From the NCBI RefSeq assembly GCF_000304335.1, contig NZ_CAJF01000028.1:1-57296 (forward strand): a stretch of DNA of 57,296 nucleotides, given 5' to 3'. The position numbers and the translations under genes are program-made. Within the stretch, counting starts at the first letter, position 1; the number at the start of each line of letters is the position of its first letter. This document shows positions 31,668 to 39,009 of this stretch, one piece after another. Under the pieces are notes generated by a model. That model was not told the origin of the DNA and made no database searches. It saw nothing but the letters and a program-made list of their open reading frames with translations. This DNA is from Microbacterium yannicii PS01 (GTDB lineage: Bacteria; Actinomycetota; Actinomycetes; Actinomycetales; Microbacteriaceae).

Positions 31668-32869
31668 TGGATCCGGTCGCTGCTGTCGCTGAGACCGCCG
31701 GCGCCGTGGCCGACGGGTCCGACCTTCCCTGGGGTGCGGTGTGGGGGCAGGAGGAAGCGGTCCGCGCGCTGCAGGACGCGGCATCCGATCCGGCATCGCT
31801 CACCCACGCGTGGCTCATCACCGGACCTCCCGGCTCCGGGCGCTCGACGCTGGCCCACGCGTTCGCGGCGGCGCTCATCGCCGACCCCGCCGAGGGCGGC
31901 GAGCGATCCCAGCAGACGATGCGCCAGGTGCTGGCGGGAACGCATCCCGATCTGACCGCTCTGCGCACCGAGGGCGTCATCATCTCGATCAAGGACGCGC
32001 GCGCCCTGGTCGAGCGCTCATACTTCTCGCCCTCGCTCGGGCGATACCGGGTGATCGTGATGGAAGATGCCGACCGCATGGCCGAGCGCACCTCGAACGT
32101 GCTGCTGAAAGCGCTCGAAGAGCCCCCCGAGCGCACCGTCTGGGTGCTCTGCGCGCCCAGCGACGCCGACCTGCTGCCGACCATCCGCTCGCGGGTGCGC
32201 ACCCTGCGGCTGCGCGAGCCCGACATCGACGACGTGGCACGGCTCATCGCGCAGCGCACGGGCGCCGACCCGGCGGTCGCCGAGCAGTCGGCACGCCACG
32301 CTCAGCGTCACATCGGCATGGCGCAGCGACTGGCGACGGATGCCGCGGCCCGCGCGCGCCGGGACTCCACGCTGCGAGCAGTGCTCCGCGTCCGCGGCGT
32401 GGGAGACGCGGTCGAGGTCGCCGGCGCGATCGTCGCCGCTGCGACCGACGACGCCAAGTCGCTGACGGCGGAACGTGACGAAGCCGAGCGCAGCGGACTG
32501 CTGCGCACGCTCGGGATCGCTGAAGGCGCGGCGGTGCCGCCCGCTGTGCGCTCGCAGCTCTCGGCGCTCGAGGACGAGCAGAAGCGCCGCGCGACGCGGA
32601 GCCTGCGCGACGGCATCGACCGGGTCCTGACCGACCTCGAGTCGATGTTCCGCGACGTGCTGATGCTGCAGTTCGGACGCGACGACGTGCTGATCAATCG
32701 CGAGCTCGAGCCCGACCTGCGGGGGCTCGCCACGGCGTGGTCGCCGGAGCGCACGCTCACGGTCGTCGATCGCATCGCCCAGACGCGGGAGAACCTCGAG
32801 CTGAACGCCGCTCCCACGCTCGCCCTTGAGAGCATGCTCGTCACCGTTGCGAGCGGAAGGATCCCGTGA
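31667..32869 (+). CDS. holB: DNA polymerase III subunit delta'
   Basis: Stator subunit of the clamp loader. The 400-aa protein begins with GQEEAVRALQDAASDPASLTHAWLITGPPGSGRST, where the P-loop lysine is Arg, as is usual in delta' subunits that do not bind ATP productively. VIVMEDADRMAERTSNVLLKALEEPPERTVWVLCAPS and TIRSRVRTLRLREP are family blocks. The four zinc cysteines of the E. coli protein are absent, which is common in actinobacteria. It overlaps the next gene by GTGA. Confidence 0.94.
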   Translation: MDPVAAVAETAGAVADGSDLPWGAVWGQEEAVRALQDAASDPASLTHAWLITGPPGSGRSTLAHAFAAALIADPAEGGERSQQTMRQVLAGTHPDLTALRTEGVIISIKDARALVERSYFSPSLGRYRVIVMEDADRMAERTSNVLLKALEEPPERTVWVLCAPSDADLLPTIRSRVRTLRLREPDIDDVARLIAQRTGADPAVAEQSARHAQRHIGMAQRLATDAAARARRDSTLRAVLRVRGVGDAVEVAGAIVAAATDDAKSLTAERDEAERSGLLRTLGIAEGAAVPPAVRSQLSALEDEQKRRATRSLRDGIDRVLTDLESMFRDVLMLQFGRDDVLINRELEPDLRGLATAWSPERTLTVVDRIAQTRENLELNAAPTLALESMLVTVASGRIP

Positions 32870-34452
32870 ACCCCTCCCGTCCCCATCGTGCTCGGTCCCG
32901 GTCCTTCGACAAGCTCAGCAGCCGGTCGAGAGGCGCGGCTGTCGTCGCCGGTCTCGTCGCGGCCTCGCTCGCTCTGAGCGCCTGCCTCTCCACGATGATC
33001 CCCGACGCCGCGCCGCGTCCGACGAGCAGCAAGGCGCCCGTCATCGACGGCGTGCCCGCCGACCTCATCCCGTTCTACGAGCAGCAGCTGGAGTGGACCG
33101 AGTGCGGCGACTTCGACTGCACGACCGTCGCCGCGCCGCTGGACTGGACTGAGCCCGATGCCGGCGAGATCGACCTCTCCCTCATCCGCAGCCGGGCGCT
33201 GACCGCCGACCCGATCGGCTCTCTGCTCACCAATCCCGGCGGTCCCGGGGCCAGCGGCGTGGGCTTCATCCGCGACTCTCTGTCGTTCGCGGTCGGCGAC
33301 GCGCTGCGTCAGGACTTCGACGTCATCGGCTTCGATCCTCGTGGCGTGGGCGAATCGACGGCGGTGCGCTGCTTCGACGCGGCGGACATGGACGCCTACC
33401 TGTTCGACCTCCCTGATGAAGAGCGAGGCACGCAGGCTTGGACCGAGGAGCTGCTGGCCCGCCACGCCGAGTTCGCCGAAGCCTGTGATGCGAACAGCGA
33501 GGGAATTCTGCCCTACATCACGACCGAGAACGCCGCGCGCGACATGGACCTGCTGCGCGCTGTGCTCGGCGACAGCGAGCTGAACTATCTCGGCTACTCC
33601 TACGGCACCTTCCTCGGTGCGACGTACGCCAAGCTCTTCCCGGAGCGCGTAGGCCGGCTGGTGCTCGACGGCGCCGTCGACCCGTCGATCTCGGGTCTCG
33701 ACGTCGGAACGATCCAGGGCGTGGGCTTCGAGTCCGCCCTGCGCGCCTACATGGCCGATTGCCTGCAGGACGACGAGTGCCCGTTCCGCGGATCGGTCGA
33801 CGAGGCGCTGGCCGACGTCGCGACGCTCTTCGAGACCGTCGACCGCGATCCGCTTCCCAACGCGGACGGCCGGATGCTCGGCGCCGACTCGCTCCTCAAC
33901 GCCATCGTGTCGGCGATGTATGCCGAGCAGCTCTGGCCATTCCTCACCACGGCGTTCACCGAGGTGCTGCAAGGCGATCCGACTGTCGCGTTCCTTCTTA
34001 CCGACAACTACTACAACCGCGTGGACGGTGCCTATGTCGACAACTCGACCGAGGCTTTCCGTGCCTACAACTGCATGGACTACCCGCTCGAGTCCACGCC
34101 GGAGGACGAGGCCGCTGCGGCTGCGCTGCTGGCGGCCGAGGCGCCGACTGTCGCGCCGTACTGGGGCGGGCCGGACCCGTGCGAGGCGTGGCCGTATCCG
34201 GCGACCGGCGTGCGTGAGCAGATCACCGCGGAGGGCGCGGCTCCGATCGTCGTGGTCGGAACGACGAACGACCCGGCGACGCCCTACGAGTGGTCGGTCT
34301 CCCTCGCGGAACAGCTTTCATCGGGCGTGCTCGTGACCCGCGTCGGTGAGGGACACACCGGATACAACAAGGGCAACGCGTGCGTGGACGCTGCGGTCGA
34401 GGCCTACCTGCTCGAGGGCACGCCGCCGACCGACGGTCTGCGCTGCGAGTAG
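32866..34452 (+). CDS. alpha/beta hydrolase lipoprotein, tripeptidyl aminopeptidase type
   Basis: Secreted serine hydrolase of the SlpD/SlpE (Streptomyces Tap) family that trims peptides at the cell surface. The 528-aa protein has a lipobox LSAC (C40), NPGGPGASG (oxyanion region), the nucleophile elbow GYSYGT, Asp in GTTNDPATP and His in GEGHTGY. GTG 32866 overlaps the holB stop (GTGA). The n-region of the signal peptide is unusually long and includes a stretch, SFDKLSS, encoded by a dispersed palindromic repeat (32900-32919). Confidence 0.9.
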   Translation: MNPSRPHRARSRSFDKLSSRSRGAAVVAGLVAASLALSACLSTMIPDAAPRPTSSKAPVIDGVPADLIPFYEQQLEWTECGDFDCTTVAAPLDWTEPDAGEIDLSLIRSRALTADPIGSLLTNPGGPGASGVGFIRDSLSFAVGDALRQDFDVIGFDPRGVGESTAVRCFDAADMDAYLFDLPDEERGTQAWTEELLARHAEFAEACDANSEGILPYITTENAARDMDLLRAVLGDSELNYLGYSYGTFLGATYAKLFPERVGRLVLDGAVDPSISGLDVGTIQGVGFESALRAYMADCLQDDECPFRGSVDEALADVATLFETVDRDPLPNADGRMLGADSLLNAIVSAMYAEQLWPFLTTAFTEVLQGDPTVAFLLTDNYYNRVDGAYVDNSTEAFRAYNCMDYPLESTPEDEAAAAALLAAEAPTVAPYWGGPDPCEAWPYPATGVREQITAEGAAPIVVVGTTNDPATPYEWSVSLAEQLSSGVLVTRVGEGHTGYNKGNACVDAAVEAYLLEGTPPTDGLRCE

Positions 34453-34460
34453 AGCGAAGA

Positions 34461-34497
34461 GAGCGGATGCCGCGGCCGGCGGCTGCGGCATCCGCTC
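34461..34497. terminator. bidirectional terminator between hydrolase and metI
   Basis: 17-bp arms with one mismatch (34461-34477 and 34481-34497). The arms are built on GCGGATGCCGC, the same word as in the 21970-22004 terminator. It lies between convergent genes. Confidence 0.75.
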
Positions 34498-34510
34498 GCT
34501 CTCCTGCGGA

Positions 34511-35170
34511 TCAGCGGCGCAGCACCCGGCGTGCGAGCGCATTGCCGAGGAACTGCACGGCCTGCACAAGCACGATGATGACGAGCACGGCGGCCCAGGT
34601 GACCCACGGGTTGAACTGCTTGAAGCCGTAGACGATCGCGAACTCTCCGAGACCGCCCGCCGCGACGGCACCGGCGATCGCCGTCATGTCGACCAGTGCG
34701 ACCACGATGAAGGTGTAGCCGAGGATCAGCGGACCGAGCGCCTCACGGGGGAGCAGCCGGATGAGGATGCGTGTTCGGCTCGCTCCGGTCGCGCGGGCGG
34801 CCTCGATGACGCCGGGGCGCACGGTGAGCAGGTTCTGCTCGACGATGCGGCTGATCGCGAAGAGCGACGCGACCGTGATGGCGAAGATGCCGAACTCGGG
34901 TCCGATCCCGGGGATGCCGATGCTGCGGGCGATGGGCTGCACCGCGGCCAGGAGGATCACGAACGGGATCGGCCGGAAGAAGTTGACCACCACGTTGAGC
35001 GTCGCGAACAGCGCACGGTTGGGGAAGAGGCTGCCCGCGCGCGTCGCGTACAGGGCGAGCCCGAGGAGCAGGCCGCCGAGCCCTCCGAGGAGGAGGCTGA
35101 AGGTCACCACGTACAGCGTCTCGGCGGTGGCCGCCCACAGCTCGGGCAGAAGATCGACGAGCCTATCCAT
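34511..35170 (-). CDS. metI: methionine ABC transporter permease
   Basis: Inner-membrane permease of the methionine importer. The 219-aa protein has about five helices and the permease-ATPase contact block GVIEAARATGASRTRILIRLLPREALG (EAA motif). NFFRPIPFVILLAAVQPIAR is typical of MetI. Its ATG at 35170 overlaps the end of metN by 8 bp. Confidence 0.94.
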   Translation of the reverse strand: MDRLVDLLPELWAATAETLYVVTFSLLLGGLGGLLLGLALYATRAGSLFPNRALFATLNVVVNFFRPIPFVILLAAVQPIARSIGIPGIGPEFGIFAITVASLFAISRIVEQNLLTVRPGVIEAARATGASRTRILIRLLPREALGPLILGYTFIVVALVDMTAIAGAVAAGGLGEFAIVYGFKQFNPWVTWAAVLVIIVLVQAVQFLGNALARRVLRR

Positions 35171-36200
35171 GAACGTCCTCCTCGATGAGCGGCGCGAACG
35201 CCGAGGCCGCGTCGATCGCCCGCTGCACGGCCTCGCCCTCTCCCGTGAGCGCGAGGGTGAGATGCCCGAACACGCGACCGCGGATGTCGTTGATCCCGCC
35301 GTGGATGAGCTCGAAGCGCACGCCGTGCGATGAGAGGGCGGCGAAGACGTCGCCCTGCGTCACATCGCCATCGCGGATCGTGAAGGTGACGATGCGGCCG
35401 GGGTGGCGCGCGTGCAGCGCTCGCAGCTGGTCGCCGCCCGGAACGTCTTCGATGATGCTCGCGACGAACCGCTTCGTGGCGGGCTGCTGGGGGCCCGAGA
35501 GCACGTCGAAGACCTTTCCGCTTTCGATGATGCGCCCGTTCTCCATGACGATCACACGGTCGGCGAGGGTGCGGATGACGTCCATCTCGTGCGTGATGAC
35601 GAGGATGGTGATGCCGAGCTCCCGGTTGACCCGCTGCAGCAGAGTGAGGACCTCCTGCGTCGTGTCGGGATCGAGCGCGCTCGTCGCCTCGTCGGCGAGG
35701 AGGATGCGGGGGCTCGTCGCGAGTGCGCGGGCGATGCCCACGCGCTGCTTCTGACCCCCCGAGAGCTGCTCCGGAAAGCTGCGAGCCTTATCAGCCAGCC
35801 CGACGAAGCGCAGCAGCTCGTCGACCCTCGCGGCGATCTCGGCGCGCGGCCGGCGTGCGACCTCGAGCGGGTAGGCGACGTTCTTCGCCACCGTGCGCGA
35901 GTCGAACAGGTTGAACTGCTGGAAGATCATGCCGATGTCGCCGCGCAGGCGCCGCAGCTCGCGCTCCCCGAGCCGGGTGATGTCTGTGCCGTCGATCTCG
36001 ATGGTGCCCGATGATGGAATCTCGAGGGCGTTGACGAGCCGCAGCACGGTGCTCTTGCCGGCGCCGGAGTAGCCGACGATGCCGCAGACCTCGCCGGATT
36101 CGACCGACAGTGAGACGTCGTCGACGGCTACGACCGCGTTCTCCCCCTTCGAGGGCGGGGCGAAGGTCTTGGTGACGCCGTCGAGGCGGATGAGACTCAT
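35163..36200 (-). CDS. metN: methionine ABC transporter ATP-binding protein with NIL domain
   Basis: Energises methionine import. The 345-aa protein has Walker A GYSGAGKST, the Q-loop IFQQFNLFDSRTV, the ABC signature LSGGQKQRVGIARAL, Walker B ILLADEATSALDP and the H-loop VITHEMDVI. A C-terminal NIL domain (about residues 265-345) provides substrate feedback inhibition in this family. ATG 36200 is chosen over the longer frame because GAGGAG lies seven bases upstream. Confidence 0.95.
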   Translation of the reverse strand: MSLIRLDGVTKTFAPPSKGENAVVAVDDVSLSVESGEVCGIVGYSGAGKSTVLRLVNALEIPSSGTIEIDGTDITRLGERELRRLRGDIGMIFQQFNLFDSRTVAKNVAYPLEVARRPRAEIAARVDELLRFVGLADKARSFPEQLSGGQKQRVGIARALATSPRILLADEATSALDPDTTQEVLTLLQRVNRELGITILVITHEMDVIRTLADRVIVMENGRIIESGKVFDVLSGPQQPATKRFVASIIEDVPGGDQLRALHARHPGRIVTFTIRDGDVTQGDVFAALSSHGVRFELIHGGINDIRGRVFGHLTLALTGEGEAVQRAIDAASAFAPLIEEDVHG

Positions 36201-36273
36201 GGGGCTCCTCGGGCGGAACACGCGTGTGCGGTCCGCCGGATGAGCGGACCGCACACGACGGTGGTGATGGTGC

Positions 36274-37152
36274 TTACTGGTTGGCGCGGGTGTCGTCCTC
36301 GACCTCGGTGAGCGAGGCGACGAGGTCGTCCACGGGCGTCTTCACGATGACGGCGGTGCCCCCGGATGCCTCGACCACCCCGTCGACCACGTCCTGCGTG
36401 CTCTGGAAGATGTCGACGAGCTTCAAATAGGTCGGGTTGTCTGCGTCCTCGGCCTTGGCCGCGAAGATGTTGATGTACGGGACTGCGGCGGGGTCGGACG
36501 GGTCGTCCTGGGCGATGGCGTCCTCGGCCGTCAGGCCCGCGTCCTCGAGGAAGTCGTTGTTCACGATGGCAGCCGCGACATCGGGGAGCGACGTCGCGGT
36601 GAAGGCGGCATCCAGCGCCTCGACCTGGACCTTCGAACCCGGGAGGACGTCCGCGACGGTCGAGAAGATCGAGCCGCCGTCCTCGAGCTCGATCAGCCCG
36701 GCGGACTGCAGCACGAGCAGGCCGCGCGCCTGGTTCGACTCGTCGTTCGGCACCGCCACCGTGGAGCCCTCGGGGATGTCGTCGACCGATTCGTAATGCG
36801 CCGAGTACAGGCCGAGCGGGTAGATCGCGGTGGAGCCGATCGGCTGCAGGTCGTCGTCGCTCTGGACGTTGTAGGTCGCGAGGTAGATCACGTGCTGGAA
36901 CTGGTTGAGGTCCAGCTCGTCTGCTGCCAGAGCCGGGTTCGGCTGCGTGTACTCCGTGAAGTTGACGATCTCGACCTCGATGTCCTCCTCGGCGGCTGCG
37001 TCGGCGAAGGTCTCCCAGTAGGCGTCACCCGAGTTGACGACCCCGATGCGAACGACCTCTTCTTCGGCGGACTCCGCGGAACCGGCGCAGCCGGCGAGGA
37101 CCAGTGCGAGCGGCAGCGCGAGTGCGGCGGCGGATACGAACTTCTTGGACAT
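36274..37152 (-). CDS. metQ: methionine-binding lipoprotein MetQ
   Basis: Substrate-binding lipoprotein of the importer. The 292-aa protein has a lipobox LAGC (C22) and the NLPA-family blocks VRIGVVNSGDAYWETF, ELDLNQFQH, VAVPNDESNQARGLLVLQSAGLI and the late YINIFAAKAEDADNPTYLKLVDIFQS. ATG 37152 has AGGAG seven bases upstream, so the longer frame is rejected. It is the first gene of metQ-metN-metI. The 262-bp spacer up to tRNA-Thr shows no riboswitch I can recognise. Confidence 0.95.
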   Translation of the reverse strand: MSKKFVSAAALALPLALVLAGCAGSAESAEEEVVRIGVVNSGDAYWETFADAAAEEDIEVEIVNFTEYTQPNPALAADELDLNQFQHVIYLATYNVQSDDDLQPIGSTAIYPLGLYSAHYESVDDIPEGSTVAVPNDESNQARGLLVLQSAGLIELEDGGSIFSTVADVLPGSKVQVEALDAAFTATSLPDVAAAIVNNDFLEDAGLTAEDAIAQDDPSDPAAVPYINIFAAKAEDADNPTYLKLVDIFQSTQDVVDGVVEASGGTAVIVKTPVDDLVASLTEVEDDTRANQ

Positions 37153-37414
37153 GTGTGCTCCTGTGGATCGAGGCCCGGCGAGGAGTGCGGGTTCGACCGC
37201 CGGCGCGATCCGCGGGACCGCGCACGCTGCGTCGCGGACCGCGTTCGAACCTACGCGGCAGGTCCCGGAGGGCCGAATCGACTCGTAACACGTCGACACC
37301 GAGTCCTGCACGGCGCGGGACGGCGTCTGACGCCGGTCGGGGAGCGCCGCTCGGTTCGCCAGCGCTCGCCGGAGGCTGTAAGATCGTTGATCGTGCATCG
37401 CGCAAGCGAAGCGC

Positions 37415-37487
37415 GCCACCTTAGCTCAGTCGGCAGAGCGATTCACTCGTAATGAATAGGTCAAGGGTTCGATTCCCTTAGGTGGCT
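37415..37487 (+). tRNA. tRNA-Thr (CGT anticodon)
   Basis: Cloverleaf from GCCACCTTAGCTCAGTCGGC with anticodon CGT at 37448-37450, T-loop GTTCGATTC and acceptor AGGTGGC. CCA is not encoded. TGTAAGAT at 37376-37383 is a plausible -10. A short GC-rich hairpin (37500-37507 with 37510-37517) followed by TTTT lies just after the gene and probably terminates it. Confidence 0.95.
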
Positions 37488-37499
37488 CAGAACCGGAAG

Positions 37500-37521
37500 C
37501 GGCCGCCACGGCGGCCGTTTT
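37500..37521 (+). terminator. terminator after tRNA-Thr
   Basis: 8-bp GC-only stem CGGCCGCC/GGCGGCCG followed by TTTT, 13 bases past the tRNA. Confidence 0.55.
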
Positions 37522-37549
37522 CCGTATCCGAAGGACGGTGGGCCCAGAA

Positions 37550-37948
37550 GTGCCGGATCACGCGCTCGACGCCATCATCGAGATCTTCTCGTGGGCCGGG
37601 TTCGGACTCGGTGCCCTGCTGGCAGTGATCGCTCTCCTGGTCTTCGTCTTCGACGGCACGTGGATGCCGGTGCGCGCGGTCGTCGAGGATGCGGAGCAGG
37701 GCAGGCTCGTCCGCTGGTTCGACGAAGACGGGGGCGTGAACGAGGCCCGGCTGACGCACGAGCAGGAGCGAGAGATCGGCCCGAAGGACATGGCCGACAT
37801 CTTCTACCGTCGGGGTTCGCAGAACCGGATGCGGCTGACACAGGGCTCGCCCGCCGTCCGCGCCATCGCTCTTCTCGCCGCCGGTCTCCTCGCGCTCGGC
37901 GTCATCGCGCTCGCCGCGTCGCTCATCCTGCTCTTCGTCCGCGGCTGA
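37550..37948 (+). CDS. small conserved membrane protein of unknown function
   Basis: A 132-aa protein with two transmembrane helices (about residues 13-35 and 105-129) flanking a cytoplasmic, charged segment VVEDAEQGRLVRWFDEDGGVNEARLTHEQ (given here in two words: VVEDAEQGRLVRW and FDEDGGVNEARLT). I do not know a named family. The start is uncertain: GTG 37538 or GTG 37550. AAGGAC at 37531-37536 is too close to the first and loosely spaced for the second. Confidence 0.65.
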   Translation: MPDHALDAIIEIFSWAGFGLGALLAVIALLVFVFDGTWMPVRAVVEDAEQGRLVRWFDEDGGVNEARLTHEQEREIGPKDMADIFYRRGSQNRMRLTQGSPAVRAIALLAAGLLALGVIALAASLILLFVRG

Positions 37949-37981
37949 AGGCCGCCCGGTTGCCGGGGCGGGCCGCAGGGC

Positions 37982-38953
37982 TCACGCGATCGCGAGCATG
38001 CCTCCTGCGATCACGGCGAGCGCCAGGCCGATCCACTGGATTCCCGCCACACGCTCGCGCAGCACGATGGCGGCGAGGAGGATCGTACCCGCGGGGTAGA
38101 GCGCAGTGAGCGCTGCGACCACCGAGAGATCCCCTTCGCGCAGCGCGAGGAGCGCGAGGGCATTGGCCGCGGCATCCGCAACCCCACCGATGACGGCGAA
38201 CCACCACGCGCGCCGCATGGTCACCACGAGACCGGATGCGGCCACCTCGGCGCCGGACTCCTTCGCGTGGCGCAGGTCGGCGTGGCCGGTGGGCGTCGTG
38301 CCCGGGCCCGTGCCGGCCACCTCGAGCACTGATCGGCCGGGAACTCCGCGTCGTACGGCGGCGATCACGAGGACGCCGACGATGAGGGCCGTCACGATCC
38401 CGCTGGTCGCCCGGCTCACGACGAGCGGCACAAGCCCGCTCGCGTCGCTCGTCTGGTCGATGAGGATGAGGAAGGCGCCGATGCCGAGTCCCGCCCCCAC
38501 CGCCATGAGGAGTCCGCGAGCGCTGGGGCGCACGATCCGCTCACCGGGGATGAATCCCACCAGCACGACGGCGACGAGCGCGACGGCGAGGCCCGCGTAG
38601 CCGATCGGTGCGAGCGCGTCGCCCTCGACCAGAAGTCCCCACAGCATCGGCGCGACGGCCGAGACGACGGCGGTCAGCGGCGACAGGATGCTCATCGGAC
38701 CGATGGCGAGACAGGCGTAGAGCAGCGCAACCGCGACGATGCCGGCGCCGCCGGCGAGCGCGCCCCACGCGATGTCCGATGCCGTCCAGATTCCGCCGAT
38801 CAACGGCTGGGCGAGCGCGAGCGCCGCAAGGCCCGAGAGCGCCGCGATGCACGTCACCACGATCGAACGGAGTCGCTTGGCGGCCAGCCCGCCGAAGAAG
38901 TCAGCGGACCCGTAGACAAGCGCGCCGACCAGGGCGAGGGCTGCGGAGATCAT
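37982..38953 (-). CDS. EamA (DMT superfamily) transporter
   Basis: A 323-aa ten-helix transporter with GALVYGSADFFGGLAAKR at the start, two EamA repeats and the conserved late block LTALYPAGTILLAAIVLRERVAGIQWIGL. A charged loop in the centre (GTGPGTTPTGHADLRHAKESG) separates the repeats. Substrate unknown. The ATG at 38953 follows TAGGCT (38967-38962) by eight bases. It is divergent from the MMPL gene, 53 bp apart, and the palindrome upstream of that gene could influence both. Confidence 0.88.
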   Translation of the reverse strand: MISAALALVGALVYGSADFFGGLAAKRLRSIVVTCIAALSGLAALALAQPLIGGIWTASDIAWGALAGGAGIVAVALLYACLAIGPMSILSPLTAVVSAVAPMLWGLLVEGDALAPIGYAGLAVALVAVVLVGFIPGERIVRPSARGLLMAVGAGLGIGAFLILIDQTSDASGLVPLVVSRATSGIVTALIVGVLVIAAVRRGVPGRSVLEVAGTGPGTTPTGHADLRHAKESGAEVAASGLVVTMRRAWWFAVIGGVADAAANALALLALREGDLSVVAALTALYPAGTILLAAIVLRERVAGIQWIGLALAVIAGGMLAIA

Positions 38954-38982
38954 CGCGAATCAGCCTATTTGCGCGAAGAACC

Positions 38983-39009
38983 CATATCGCTAGATAAGCT
39001 AGCGATATG
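38983..39009 (+). promoter_or_regulatory. perfect palindromic operator over the MMPL promoter and start codon
   Basis: 11-bp perfect arms (38983-38993 and 38999-39009; core ATATCGCTAG and CTAGCGATAT) around ATAAG. The palindrome contains the -10 hexamer TAAGCT (38995-39000) and reaches into the ATG at 39007, six bases later. A protein bound here would block polymerase and, on a leaderless message, the start itself. MarR- or TetR-type control is inferred. Confidence 0.75.

Noticed and set aside
37153..37414. SAM riboswitch before metQ
   Set aside because: I compared both strands with SAM-I and SAM-IV consensus features and found neither core.
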